From positions 1 to 52,706 of the forward strand of contig JAHQYN010000010.1 of assembly GCA_024421085.1 (NCBI GenBank): a stretch of 52,706 nucleotides of DNA, written 5' to 3'. Position 1 is the stretch's first letter, and each line of letters opens with the position of its first letter. This document shows positions 33,076-42,297 of this stretch, in pieces. The notes beneath the pieces were generated by a model. That model saw only the letters and a program-made list of their open reading frames with translations. It was not told the DNA's origin and did no database searches. A program made the translations under genes and the position numbers. Source of the DNA: Acidimicrobiia bacterium (GTDB lineage: Bacteria; Actinomycetota; Acidimicrobiia; Acidimicrobiales; Aldehydirespiratoraceae).

Positions 33076-34361
33076 CAAGATTTACCAGGCCACCGCCCGT
33101 TCGCATCGCGGACCTCGTTGCCCCGGAGTATCCCGAGGAGATCAAGGCTGCCTTCGAGTTGGCGGCGCCGATGGCCGAATTGCTGGAATGGTCGTCTGAC
33201 GCCGTCTTGACCCAGGCCGCCGCGGAGACCGGACTCGACGATTTCGGCGACGACCTCCACGTCGCCCCGCTCGAGAGCCTGATGCGGGCCATGCCCACTG
33301 AGGGCGACCTCTCGACCCTCGGACAGCTGAGCAACCATTCGACGCTGGTCGGCTACGCCAAACAGAAACTGCTGGTGACCGACCTGTTGAAGCGGCATCC
33401 AGAGATCCACGACATCGAGATCAAGCGTCCGCTGGTGATCGCCGGCCAGGGCCGTACCGGGACCACACATCTGCACAACCTGATGTCGTCGGACCTGAGT
33501 TTTCGCACAATGCCCTACTGGGAGAGCCTAGAGCCGGTGCCCCCGTTGGCAGAGCAGGGCATCGACCATGGCCCCCGCGACGAGGACGATCCCCGTTTCG
33601 GGCGTTGCGCCGAGGGGCTTGCGGGGCTCAACGGTGCTCTCCCGTACTTCAAGCGCATGCATGACATGACTCCCGAGCATGTGCATGAGGAGATCGCCCT
33701 GCTCGCCATTCCCTACGGTGGGATGGCACCCGAGACGATGGCGGTCATGCCGTCACACCGCGACTGGTATCTGGCGAGCGACCAGACCCCCTACTACGAA
33801 TACCTCAAGACGATGCTGAAGGTCCTCATGTTCGTGCGCCCCACCGGCGCTGACCGCTGGCTTCTCAAGTCCCCCCAACATGTCGAACAACTCGGACCGC
33901 TGATGTCGGTGTTCGGCGACGCAACCGTGATCTGCACTCATCGCGATCCGGTCGCGGTCGCCAAGTCGATGTCGACAATGCTGTCCTACACTGCGCGGCT
34001 GAGCCGCAACCCCGAGAAGATCCGGGATGTCGGCCTCTATTGGATCGACCGTATGCAGCGGATGTTCCGGGCTATGGCCGACGAGCGGGAACTTGTGCCG
34101 GCCGCGCAGTCGATCGACGTGAAGTTCCATGAGTTCATGGCCGATGACATAGCTACGGTCAAGACCGTCTACGAACTCGCCGACCATCCGTGGTCAGCGC
34201 AGACCGAGGCGACCATGAACGACTACATGGCGCTGCACCCCCGCGGCGTCCACGGCAGCGTCAGCTATCACGTCGAGGAGGACTTCGGCGTCGACCTCAA
34301 CGACCTGGCAGACGACCTGCAGTTCTATGTTGACCGCTTCGGCGTGCAGTCTGAGGTTTGA
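33072..34361 (+). CDS. PAPS-dependent sulfotransferase family protein
   Basis: 429 residues. The 5'-phosphosulfate loop is GQGRTGTTHLHNLM (from residue 125) and the 3'-phosphate contact is in THRDPVAVAKSMS (~residue 298); RWLLKSPQH precedes it. This group (Sulfotransfer_3-like) is numerous in Acidimicrobiia and mycobacteria and moves sulfate from PAPS to unknown acceptors. PAPS would come from cysDNC and PAP be cleared by cysQ, all in this window. Last gene of the operon begun at 27106, overlapping the PrpD stop. Confidence 0.83.
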   Translation: MTRFTRPPPVRIADLVAPEYPEEIKAAFELAAPMAELLEWSSDAVLTQAAAETGLDDFGDDLHVAPLESLMRAMPTEGDLSTLGQLSNHSTLVGYAKQKLLVTDLLKRHPEIHDIEIKRPLVIAGQGRTGTTHLHNLMSSDLSFRTMPYWESLEPVPPLAEQGIDHGPRDEDDPRFGRCAEGLAGLNGALPYFKRMHDMTPEHVHEEIALLAIPYGGMAPETMAVMPSHRDWYLASDQTPYYEYLKTMLKVLMFVRPTGADRWLLKSPQHVEQLGPLMSVFGDATVICTHRDPVAVAKSMSTMLSYTARLSRNPEKIRDVGLYWIDRMQRMFRAMADERELVPAAQSIDVKFHEFMADDIATVKTVYELADHPWSAQTEATMNDYMALHPRGVHGSVSYHVEEDFGVDLNDLADDLQFYVDRFGVQSEV

Positions 34362-34399
34362 CAGACAACCGGCCCCGCCGTGCCCAGGTGCGACGGACG

Positions 34400-34710
34400 G
34401 ACACCTATACAGGCTAGCCACGTTTGAGGTCGCCCTCGGCGGGCCCGCGGTTGGGCGTTGAGGATCTTCCAGGTGACCCGGTTGACGAGTTCGCTCTCGA
34501 GTGCTCCATCTGCTGCCCTACCGGCTGAGCGGGTTCACCATCATGGGCGGTGCGGTAGTGGGGGGGGGGGGGAACGTCACCGGTTCGAGCAGCCATCCGA
34601 CCACCGCCGCCAACTCTCCAAGACCTTCGGGCGAAACTAGGGCACCGAGCACTGCGAGTGCCGCAGCGTGTTGCGGAGTGGAGTGTCCGTCTTACGGATG
34701 CTTCGAGCGG
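34400..34710 (-). pseudogene. Coding-like remnant, frame broken at a G13 tract
   Basis: On the minus strand a stretch reads PQHAAALAVLGALVSPEG, LGELAAVVGWLLEPVTF up to a run of 13 C (plus-strand G, 34560-34572). With a changed run length it continues TTAPPMMVNPLSR and stops; further on ELVNRVTWKILNAQ can be read in yet another frame. The amino-acid pattern is protein-like but no start or family is recognised. I infer a decayed or phase-broken small gene. Confidence 0.3.
34560..34572. repeat. Homopolymer of 13 G
   Basis: Second long G run of the window, in the gap between the sulfotransferase and the ORC-like ATPase. It interrupts the coding-like remnant described above. Confidence 0.85.
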
Positions 34711-35987
34711 CAGCCCCCTGAGTGGTCCTGGGGGAGCAGGCAGTAAGCCTTCGCCCGTGGCATGAACTTGCGGCATTTCGGTCTGGGGAAGACCGCCGCC
34801 GACGCGATGCTGTCGTCAGCGTGCCCGATCTCGTCGAGGATGACTTCATGCGGCACCAGACCGGTGAGCCGGAAAACTCCACGGTCGGGCTTGTCAACAT
34901 ACCCGAGGTCGGCGAGCCGCGAGAGCGCGTTGCCCACAACCCTCTTGTCCAACATCGAACCCCGCGCCACTTCGTCTGACGTCGCAATCCCACCGTTGAG
35001 CGCGACCGCACCCATAAGCCCCTGATCCGCCTCGGACAGGTCGTGCCATGCGGGCACGCTGATCTTGGTGTTCATCACGCTGTTAGCGGTGTTGACTGCC
35101 GTCTCCACCGCGGACGAGTCGATCTCCCGGTCGGGTGCTCCGGCTATCTTCCAAGCGATGTCCCCGATCACCTGCAAACGGTAGGGCGAGCCGTCCACAG
35201 CCCCTGCGGCCAACCGCAACGCGTCATCGCTGATCGCGCCATCAGCGCCGCGAACCGGCCCAGCGAAGCCAACCATGGCATCCGCGGTCGACAGGGGAGG
35301 CATGTCGAAGTGTTCACATCTGTGGAAGAAAGTCATTTTCCGGTCCCTCATCAGGGTGTGTTTCAACTCCAGCAGCCCTGCGCCAAGAAAGGCCAAGGGC
35401 ATCTCAGCGCGTTTGGTGATGTGCTGAAGATCATTCGACAGTCTGCGCCCCTCGGTCCTGTCGATCCCATGCAACTCGTCGACGGTCAACAGTACGGACG
35501 AGCCGTTCTGCTGCGCTGCCTCGACCAGATAGGTGAGGTGCTCCCTCAGGCCCATCCTCGATCTCAGTTCGTGGTCCTCGGTCGTTGCAATCTTGCCCAC
35601 AAGTGGACCCAACCTGATTCCGATGCTCTTTTCGACTGCCCGCTTTGTGCGACTGTCGTTCAGACCGAGCGCGTCGTATGCCCGTTCCGCCTCGGAGATG
35701 GACTGCACAATTCGCTCCAGCAGCCCAGGCGTCCCCGCGTCCATCGACAGCACAACCCAACCCTCGGCGGCGGCCCGGTCCTCGATTTCGTTGAGAGCCA
35801 CGGTCTTGCCCGACCCGCGCACTCCCATCAGAATGCTCGTGTAGCGCTGATCGTCGGGTCCAGAGACCAACCCGCTTCCCACTTCCGCAAGAAGACTGTC
35901 CCGTCCCACCAGTGAATGCGGGGTTTTGCCGAAATCGGGCGAGAACGGGCTGTTCGATGCTGTGCCCAGCAGAGACCGGTTCGTCAT
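34692..35987 (-). CDS. ORC/STAND-like AAA ATPase with winged helix and C-terminal Cys/His motif
   Basis: 431 residues: Walker A GVRGSGKTV (~residue 57), Walker B SVLLTVDELHG, sensor region LAFLGAGLLELKHTLMRD, then a winged helix (GGIATSDEVARGSMLDKRVV, ALSRLADLGYVDK). The last ~27 residues hold C-x10-C-x5-H-x3-C, a small zinc-knuckle-like tail. Such stand-alone ATPases are common on mobile and defence islands and in actinobacterial chromosomes; function unknown. Two 40-bp direct repeats sit just upstream of the start. Confidence 0.7.
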   Translation of the reverse strand: MTNRSLLGTASNSPFSPDFGKTPHSLVGRDSLLAEVGSGLVSGPDDQRYTSILMGVRGSGKTVALNEIEDRAAAEGWVVLSMDAGTPGLLERIVQSISEAERAYDALGLNDSRTKRAVEKSIGIRLGPLVGKIATTEDHELRSRMGLREHLTYLVEAAQQNGSSVLLTVDELHGIDRTEGRRLSNDLQHITKRAEMPLAFLGAGLLELKHTLMRDRKMTFFHRCEHFDMPPLSTADAMVGFAGPVRGADGAISDDALRLAAGAVDGSPYRLQVIGDIAWKIAGAPDREIDSSAVETAVNTANSVMNTKISVPAWHDLSEADQGLMGAVALNGGIATSDEVARGSMLDKRVVGNALSRLADLGYVDKPDRGVFRLTGLVPHEVILDEIGHADDSIASAAVFPRPKCRKFMPRAKAYCLLPQDHSGGCRSKHP

Positions 35988-36015
35988 GGCGCAGAGCCTA
36001 TCCGCATGACTTAAG

Positions 36016-36095
36016 GATTTGTCGCATTAGCCGGTGCAGTCGCGCACAACTCGATGATTTACGACATTAATTGATGCAACCGCGCACAACTCGGG
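36016..36095. repeat. Two 40-bp direct repeats upstream of the ATPase gene
   Basis: Copies at 36016-36055 and 36056-36095 share 28 of 40 bases, with GCGCACAACTCG and GATTT boxes invariant. They begin 29 bp upstream of the ATPase start and could be operator sites or iteron-like sites. Confidence 0.55.
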
Positions 36096-36138
36096 GATCA
36101 GTCCTCCCGACGCACCTGACTGGAGAAAAGAAGGTCGG

Positions 36139-36918
36139 TCAGCCCCGGGCGTCGCGTTGATCGATGAGGGTCTGCAGCGGCGAGAGGTCGAAGGGACCTC
36201 CGCTCATCAAGATCACATGGTCGGCACCGACAGCGGTGTAACGCTCAATGTCGTTGACGTCGTCGGCGCCGATGGCGACCGTCCGCTCGATCTCGCCGGG
36301 GTCTCGACCGACCTTGGCGCACCAGTCATCGAGGATGCCTGAGAGCCGCGCGAAGTTCTCCGGCGGACCGAAGGCGTTCCATGAGTCGGCGTGCTCCGCG
36401 ACGAGTCGCAGGGTCACCTTCTCGCCGCTGCCCCCGATCATGATCGGCATCGCGCCCAGCGGCGGGGGGTTGAGCTTGGCGAGGCGGTCCTTCATTCGGG
36501 GCAGGTCGGCTTCGAGTTGGCGCAGGCGACTGCCGACAGTGCCAAATTCGTAGCCGTACTCGGTGTAGTCGCGTTCGAACCAGCCGGCGCCCACCGCCAG
36601 GTACATCCGGCCGCCGCTGACATGGTCCAGGGTGCGCGCCATGTCGGCCAGCAACTCTGGGTTGCGGTAGCTGTTGCCGGTCACGAGCGTGCCCAACTGT
36701 GCTCGGGAGGTGTCAGCAGCCATCGTCGACAGCAGAGTCCAGGCTTCAAAGTGGGTGGCGTCCATATCTCCGAACAGGGGATAGAAGTGGTCCCAGATCC
36801 AGATCGAGTCGACTCCCATGTCGTCGGCGGCCCTCCAGGCGGTGCGCATCTCCTCAACGCTCACGCCCTGCGGCTGAATCTGGATTCCGACCTTCAAAGT
36901 TGCTCTATGGTGTGCCAT
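36139..36918 (-). CDS. LLM-class F420-dependent oxidoreductase
   Basis: 259 residues of luciferase-like barrel: LKVGIQIQPQGVSVEEMRTAW, GVDSIWIWDHFYPLFGD, LGTLVTGNSYRNPELLADMA, SGGRMYLAVGAGWFERDY and the C-terminal PIMIGGSGEKVTLRLVAEHAD. The IWDHFYPL and GAGWFERDYTEYGYEF motifs are typical of actinobacterial F420-dependent members (TIGR03560-like). Redox partner of an unknown substrate. It is followed, on the same strand upstream, by another luciferase-like gene. Confidence 0.82.
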   Translation of the reverse strand: MAHHRATLKVGIQIQPQGVSVEEMRTAWRAADDMGVDSIWIWDHFYPLFGDMDATHFEAWTLLSTMAADTSRAQLGTLVTGNSYRNPELLADMARTLDHVSGGRMYLAVGAGWFERDYTEYGYEFGTVGSRLRQLEADLPRMKDRLAKLNPPPLGAMPIMIGGSGEKVTLRLVAEHADSWNAFGPPENFARLSGILDDWCAKVGRDPGEIERTVAIGADDVNDIERYTAVGADHVILMSGGPFDLSPLQTLIDQRDARG

Positions 36919-36976
36919 CGGATTGTTCTAGCAGCCAAAGCAGAGATCTCCGCAGGCAATTCGGCCAGACCAGGTA

Positions 36977-38182
36977 TCAGACGGCGATCGGGAACGCTGG
37001 GGGCACGGCCGCATCGACGACCGGGTCTACGTCGCCGTTGAACACCGGGAACTGGGGCTTGGCGTTTTGCCGGTAGCGGGTGGTCGAATGCACCGGGTCC
37101 TTGTCGAACTCGGGTATCACGTATTTGCCGAACACCTCGATCATCTCCAGGGTCTGCTCATGGGTGTAGCCCTCGTCGGGGGTGCCGAAGCAGACCTGGT
37201 CGCATCCCACGTCCTGATACGCCACCAACTGTTCGCAGACCTCCTCGGGGTTGCCGCAGAGCATGTATCCGGCCTCCAGGGCCATGTCGAGCGTCTCGTC
37301 GTCCAGCGCATAGCGCTGCACGGCGTTGGGCCAGACGACGGCATCGGGGCTCTTGGGCATCGAGTCGTGGTACATGTTGACCATGGTGACGCGGTAGCCG
37401 CGGAGGTTGCGCTTGGCCATGGCCCGGGCTTCCTCGCGGTCCTCTAGGCAGATGACTGCGTTGGTCATCATCACGTTGTTGTTCTGGAACTGGCCGATCT
37501 GGTCGGTCACGTTCTCCGATGCCTCCTTGTAGGACTCGACCCGCCCCTTGAGGTTGTGGATCGGCTCGAAGTTGAAGGCGATGGCGCCGATGCCGTGGGC
37601 GCCAGCCTTGGCGAAGGTCGCCGGGTTGCCGCATGCGACCCATATGGGTGGATGCCCCTTGCCGTAGGGTTTGGGCAGGATGTTGTGCGGCGTCGGCACC
37701 GCGAAGTGCTCGCCTTGGTGGCTGTAGTCCTTCTGTTCCCACATGCGCGGGATCTCATGGGCCACTTCGTCCCACATGGCCTTGGTCTCGGACAGCACGG
37801 TGCCGTTGAAGGTGGCGACCTCGTGGCTGCCGGCGCCGCGGCCGGTGCCGAACTCGAAGCGGCCCTCGGTCAGGTGGTCCATCATCGCGGCCCGTTCGGC
37901 GAACCTGACCGGGTGCTCCTTGGTTGTGGGGAACGAGGTTATGGCCGAGCCGAGGTGGATCCGCTCGGTCTTCGCGGCCACGTAGCCCATGAACGGGTAG
38001 GGGGCGGACATGTGGCTGTACTCGGTGAGGCAGTGGTGTTCTCCGCACCAGGCGTACTTCCAGTTGTGTTTGTCGGCGAGGACCGCGTACTCCGCTTCGC
38101 GCATGAGCATCAGGTGCTCTGACTCGGTGTCGTGAGCCGCCGGGCCGGGCAGGTAACCGTTGAAGAAGAGGCCGAACTCCAT
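36977..38182 (-). CDS. Luciferase-like flavin monooxygenase
   Basis: 401 residues: MEFGLFFNGYLPG, WCGEHHCLTEYSHMSAPYPFMGYVAAKTERIHLGSA segments, HPVRFAERAAMMDHLTEGRF, GTGRGAG, and PIWVACGNPATFAKAGAHG. The EHH motif and the GTGRG loop fit FMN-type bacterial luciferase-like monooxygenases. RBS AGGAGA lies 8 nt before the ATG. A perfect 16-bp palindrome (38209-38224) just upstream suggests TetR-type control. It follows a crotonase gene on the same strand, so acyl-CoA or steroid-type catabolism is a possible context. Confidence 0.82.
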   Translation of the reverse strand: MEFGLFFNGYLPGPAAHDTESEHLMLMREAEYAVLADKHNWKYAWCGEHHCLTEYSHMSAPYPFMGYVAAKTERIHLGSAITSFPTTKEHPVRFAERAAMMDHLTEGRFEFGTGRGAGSHEVATFNGTVLSETKAMWDEVAHEIPRMWEQKDYSHQGEHFAVPTPHNILPKPYGKGHPPIWVACGNPATFAKAGAHGIGAIAFNFEPIHNLKGRVESYKEASENVTDQIGQFQNNNVMMTNAVICLEDREEARAMAKRNLRGYRVTMVNMYHDSMPKSPDAVVWPNAVQRYALDDETLDMALEAGYMLCGNPEEVCEQLVAYQDVGCDQVCFGTPDEGYTHEQTLEMIEVFGKYVIPEFDKDPVHSTTRYRQNAKPQFPVFNGDVDPVVDAAVPPAFPIAV

Positions 38183-38208
38183 TGTGATTTCTCCTGAGGT
38201 TGAATAAC

Positions 38209-38224
38209 TAGAACAGGTTCTAGA
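38209..38224. promoter_or_regulatory. KstR-like palindromic operator CTAGAACAGGTTCTAG
   Basis: A perfect inverted repeat with 7-bp arms and a 2-bp centre. It fits TnnAACnnGTTnnA, the consensus of the mycobacterial TetR regulator KstR. It ends 27 bp upstream of the luciferase-like start and so could block its promoter. No tetR gene is in the window. Confidence 0.6.
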
Positions 38225-38258
38225 TTTACTCTAGGGGGCGGTCACCGAGTCTGCAAGG

Positions 38259-39068
38259 TCAACTCCCGGTGAAGTTGGGCTTGCGCTTCTCGGCGAAGGC
38301 CCTGGGGCCTTCGGAGGCATCGTTGGAGGCGAAGACTGCCTGCCCGTAGTCCCATTCGTGGCGCAGAGCCTCGTCGAGTTCCATCCCGTCACACTCGTGC
38401 AGCGTGCGAGTGATGGCAGCGGTGGCCAGCGGCCCGTTGGCCGAGACGACCTCGGCGATCTCCATGGCCTTTTCGAGCGCTGTTCCGTCGGGAACGACAT
38501 GGCCGATCAGGCCGATCTCCTTGGCTTGCGCAGCGCTGATGTGCTTGGCGGTTAGCAGGATCTCAGCGGCGTGCGTGTAGGGGATCTGGCGGGGGAGCCT
38601 CACCGCCGAGCCACCCATCGGATACAGCGACCAGCGCGCCTCGCTGACACCGAAACGAGCGCTCTCCCCAGCCACCCGGATCTCCATCGCCTGGAGCAGT
38701 TCGGTCCCTCCCGCTATCGCCACGCCCTCCACCGCAGCGATGATCGGCTTGGTCGGACGGTAGTGGCGGAACAGTGCCTTGTAGACGATGTCGGGGTCCT
38801 CGGCCATGCGCGCCCGGGTGTCCATCGGGTCACCCTCGCGGCTGTCGCCGGCCATGGCCCTGAGGTCGGCCCCCGAACAGAAGTTGCCGCCGGCGCCGGT
38901 GATGACGATGCAGCGGACGTCGGGGTCGGCGGAGGCCTGTTGGTAGGCGTCGTACATGCGGATCAACATCGCCCCGGTGATCGCATTGAAACGCTCGGGG
39001 CGGTTCATGGTCAGGAGCATCGCGTGGCCCTGCCGTTCAACAAGGAGGTCGTGCTGTGGATTTGCCAT
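38259..39068 (-). CDS. Enoyl-CoA hydratase/isomerase (crotonase) family
   Basis: 269 residues: LLTMNRPERFNAITGAM, oxyanion motifs NFCSGADLRAM and GVAIAGGTELLQAM, SEARWSLYPMGG in the catalytic loop, then AKHISAAQAKEIGLIGHVV. The family acts on acyl-CoA in beta-oxidation and related routes. A full pair of catalytic Glu residues is not clear (one Glu in SEARW), so the reaction may be isomerisation or hydrolysis rather than hydration. Upstream of the luciferase-like gene on the same strand, but the operator between them suggests separate control. Confidence 0.82.
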   Translation of the reverse strand: MANPQHDLLVERQGHAMLLTMNRPERFNAITGAMLIRMYDAYQQASADPDVRCIVITGAGGNFCSGADLRAMAGDSREGDPMDTRARMAEDPDIVYKALFRHYRPTKPIIAAVEGVAIAGGTELLQAMEIRVAGESARFGVSEARWSLYPMGGSAVRLPRQIPYTHAAEILLTAKHISAAQAKEIGLIGHVVPDGTALEKAMEIAEVVSANGPLATAAITRTLHECDGMELDEALRHEWDYGQAVFASNDASEGPRAFAEKRKPNFTGS

Positions 39069-39136
39069 CCACCGAACCTAATCCGGCGTCGCCGTGAGAA
39101 TCGAACTCGCCACGGCGGTGATTCGCCGCTGCGGGG

Positions 39137-42022
39137 TCACTGCCCGCTGAGCAGGTCCATCGGGGGGCATGAGCACATCAGGTTGCGGTCGCCGTAGACA
39201 CCGTCGATCCGGCTCACCGGGGGCCAGTACTTGTCGGCGCGCCCCCAGCCCTCGGGGAAGGCGGCCTCGTTGCGTGAATAGGGATGGGGCCAGGAGTCGG
39301 CGGTCACGTCATCGGCGGTGTGCGGCGCATTGACGAGCGGGTTGTCGTCTGCGGGCCAGTCACCGGCAACGATACGGCCAGCTTCGGCGTGGATGGCGAT
39401 CATGGCGTCACAGAATCGATCGAGCTCCTCGAGGCTCTCCGATTCGGTGGGTTCGACCATCAGCGTCTCGGGCACCGGGAAAGACATGGTCGGGGCGTGG
39501 AACCCGAAGTCGATGAGGCGTTTGGCGATGTCGTCGACGCGCAGTCCAGCCTCGGCGCAGATGATCCTGGTGTCAAGGATGCACTCGTGTGCCACCCGGC
39601 CGTTGGCGCCGCGGTAGAGCACCGGATAGTAGTCCTCGAGGCGTTTGGCGATGTAGTTGGCGTTCAAGATGGCGGTCTCGGTCGCCTGACGCAGACCATT
39701 CGCGCCCATCATGCGTATGTACATCCAGGGAATCGCCAGGATTCCGGCCGACCCCCACGGCGCGGCCGCCACTGGCCCAGGGCTCGTGGGCGGGCCCGCC
39801 ACCGGCGTCGACGGATGGTTCGGAAGGAACGGGACCAGGTGCTCTCCGACGCCGATCGGCCCGATTCCGGGACCGCCGCCGCCATGGGGAATACAGAACG
39901 TCTTGTGCAGGTTGAGGTGCGACACGTCGGCGCCGAACTTGCCGGGCTGGGCCAGACCCACCATGGCGTTGAGGTTGGCGCCGTCGAGGTACACCTGCCC
40001 GCCCGCGCCATGGACCATCTCGCAGATCCGGCGCACCTCGACCTCGAAGACTCCGTGGGTGGAGGGATAGGTGATCATCAAGGCGGCGAGCTCATTGCGA
40101 TGCTCGCTGACGAGCTTGTCGAGATGCGCGATCTCCACGTTGCCCTCGTCGTCACAGTTGACCACCAGGACGCGCATTCCCGCCATCACCGCGCTGGCCG
40201 CGTTGGTGCCGTGCGCCGAAGACGGGATCAGACAGACGTCACGCTGAGTCTCGCCGCGGCTGCGGTGGTAGGAGCGGATCGCCAAGAGCCCCGCCAACTC
40301 TCCCTGGGCCCCGGAGTTCGGTTGCAGCGAGACCGCTGCGTAGCCGGTGATCTCAGTCAGCCAACGTTCGAGCTCGTCGATCATCCGTTGATAACCGACC
40401 GTCTGGCCCACCGGCGCGAAGGGATGGATGCGAGCCAGCTCGGGCCAGCTCACCGGCTCCATCTCGGTGGCCGCATTGAGTTTCATGGTGCAGCTGCCCA
40501 GCGGAATCATCGATCGGTCCAGAGCGATGTCGCGGTTGACGAGTCGGCGCATGTAGCGCACCAGGTCGGTCTCGCTGTGGTAGGCGGTGAAGATCGGGTG
40601 TTGCAGCGCGGGGGTGTCGCGCCGGTACTTGACCGGACGCGGGTCTCGGACATGCACGTCGAGGTAGCCGACGTCGCCGTCGATCCCGAAAGCCGACCAG
40701 ACGATCTCGATGACGTTGCGGGTTGTGGTCTCGTGGAGTGTGATCGAGACGGTGTCGGCATCGACCCGGCGCAGGTTCACCCCCTGTGACAGCGCGATCG
40801 TCAGGACCTTGTCGGCACGGCCGGGCACCCGCACGCAGACCGTGTCGAAGAACTCCTCATGCACGACGTCGAGTCCGCCGCGGCGCAGTCCGTCCGCCAG
40901 CACGGCCGCGAAGCGGTTGACCCGCATGGCGATCCGGCGCAGACCGGTCGGGCCGTGGTGAATGGCGAACATCGAGGCCATCACCGCCAACAGCACCTGT
41001 GAGGTGCAGATGTTGGATGTGGCCTTCTCTCTGCGAATGTGCTGTTCGCGGGTCTGCAAGGCCAGACGCAGCGCCCGTCGATCTCCGGTGTCGCGGGAGA
41101 CTCCCACGAGCCGGCCGGGCAGCGAGCGCTGGTGCTGCTCACGCACCGCGAAGTATGCGGCGTGCGGGCCGCCGAACCCCATCTGTATCCCGAAGCGCTG
41201 GGTGCTTCCGACAACTGCATCGGCACCGAAGTCACCGGGCGGCGCCAGCACGACCAGCGCCAGCGGATCAGCGGCCACAGCCACGAGGGTGTCGTTGGCG
41301 TGCGCCCGCTCGATGATCGCCTCGAGGTCTGGGATCACTCCGGTGGTTCCCGGGTACTGCACCACTACTGCATAGACGCCGCTGAGGTCCGCGGTCGCCG
41401 GGTCGCCGACAACGGTTTGGAGCCCGATCGGTTCTGCCCTCGTCTCCACCACCGCGATCGTCTGGGGATGGCACTCGGCGTCGATCAAGAAGCAGTCACC
41501 GGTCCTTGCGCGGCTGACCCTATGCAGCATGGTCATGGCTTCTGCCACGGCCGTTGCTTCGTCGAGCAGCGAAGCGTTGGCCAAGTCCATCCCGGTGAGT
41601 TCGGCAACCATCGTCTGGAAGTTGAGCAGCGCTTCGAGGCGGCCCTGGGAAATCTCGGGCTGATAGGGCGTGTATGCGGTATACCAACCGGGGTTCTCCA
41701 AGATGTTGCGACGGATCACCGGGGGAGTGATGGTCTCGTGGTAGCCCATCCCGATAAGCGATGTGCGGATCTGGTTGGAGCGGGCGATGGCTCGAAGCAT
41801 GTTCTGGGCGGCGGTCTGGCCGATACCGGAGGGGAGGTCCAACGGTTCCGACATGCGGATGTCTTCGGGCACCGTGGTGTCGATCAACTCCTCCATCGAA
41901 TCTAGGCCGAGCGCCGCGAGCATCTGGGCCTTCTCGGCTTCGGGGGGACCGATATGGCGGCCCACGAAGGCCCTCTTGCCCTCAAGGTCTACGAGCGGCG
42001 TCCAACGGTCGAGTGCGGTCAC
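39137..42022 (-). CDS. gcvP: Glycine dehydrogenase (decarboxylating), P protein
   Basis: 961 residues, the single-chain form with N- and C-terminal halves. N-terminal [41 protein letters not shown], and in the C-terminal half SVPLGSC-like [29 protein letters not shown], and the PLP lysine in [18 protein letters not shown]. It decarboxylates glycine and loads the aminomethyl group on the H protein. gcvT and gcvH are not in the window. It could take up glycine from the betaine-type demethylation suggested at 24.6-34.4 kb. The start at 42022 fits the family. Confidence 0.96.
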   Translation of the reverse strand: MTALDRWTPLVDLEGKRAFVGRHIGPPEAEKAQMLAALGLDSMEELIDTTVPEDIRMSEPLDLPSGIGQTAAQNMLRAIARSNQIRTSLIGMGYHETITPPVIRRNILENPGWYTAYTPYQPEISQGRLEALLNFQTMVAELTGMDLANASLLDEATAVAEAMTMLHRVSRARTGDCFLIDAECHPQTIAVVETRAEPIGLQTVVGDPATADLSGVYAVVVQYPGTTGVIPDLEAIIERAHANDTLVAVAADPLALVVLAPPGDFGADAVVGSTQRFGIQMGFGGPHAAYFAVREQHQRSLPGRLVGVSRDTGDRRALRLALQTREQHIRREKATSNICTSQVLLAVMASMFAIHHGPTGLRRIAMRVNRFAAVLADGLRRGGLDVVHEEFFDTVCVRVPGRADKVLTIALSQGVNLRRVDADTVSITLHETTTRNVIEIVWSAFGIDGDVGYLDVHVRDPRPVKYRRDTPALQHPIFTAYHSETDLVRYMRRLVNRDIALDRSMIPLGSCTMKLNAATEMEPVSWPELARIHPFAPVGQTVGYQRMIDELERWLTEITGYAAVSLQPNSGAQGELAGLLAIRSYHRSRGETQRDVCLIPSSAHGTNAASAVMAGMRVLVVNCDDEGNVEIAHLDKLVSEHRNELAALMITYPSTHGVFEVEVRRICEMVHGAGGQVYLDGANLNAMVGLAQPGKFGADVSHLNLHKTFCIPHGGGGPGIGPIGVGEHLVPFLPNHPSTPVAGPPTSPGPVAAAPWGSAGILAIPWMYIRMMGANGLRQATETAILNANYIAKRLEDYYPVLYRGANGRVAHECILDTRIICAEAGLRVDDIAKRLIDFGFHAPTMSFPVPETLMVEPTESESLEELDRFCDAMIAIHAEAGRIVAGDWPADDNPLVNAPHTADDVTADSWPHPYSRNEAAFPEGWGRADKYWPPVSRIDGVYGDRNLMCSCPPMDLLSGQ

Positions 42023-42059
42023 GGCGCCACTCTACCAATGCGCCCTATGCGACCGGAGA

Positions 42060-42245
42060 CTATGGGAACAGGTCGCCGCGGTCGTTGAGGCTCAGCTTCT
42101 CGAAGGGGCCGAAGATACCGTGCTCGTAGAGACCGTGTCCGGTGTTGCCGTTGTAGCTTAACCGGCCGACCGAATCGACGACTCCGTACTGGGCCAGCGC
42201 GGTACCCGAGATCGACCGTTGGGGGTTGGGGTTGTCTGCGTTCAT
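42060..42245 (-). CDS. Small hypothetical protein (61 aa) upstream of gcvP
   Basis: A 61-residue frame, MNADNPNPQRSISGTALAQY to FEKLSLNDRGDLFP, between gcvP and the divergent DUF35 gene. The sequence is Gly/Asn-rich with SYNGNTGHGLYEHG and is not low complexity. No family recognised and no strong RBS. It ends 37 bp before the gcvP start and may share its transcript. Confidence 0.4.
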   Translation of the reverse strand: MNADNPNPQRSISGTALAQYGVVDSVGRLSYNGNTGHGLYEHGIFGPFEKLSLNDRGDLFP

Positions 42246-42297
42246 ACTTTGGCAAGGTAACCGGTACTCTGGCTGTGCGTCAGATCAGGAGATCACA

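Noticed and set aside
34470-34560. tRNA-like D-arm (GCTCAGCCGGTAGGGCAGCAG on the minus strand)
   Set aside because: The anticodon stem does not pair and no T-loop follows at the right distance; it reads better as a decayed coding stretch.
39069-39136. tRNA gene between crotonase and gcvP
   Set aside because: A T-arm-like GAGTTCGATTC is present on the minus strand, but the space is only 68 bases and no D-arm or acceptor stem can be formed.
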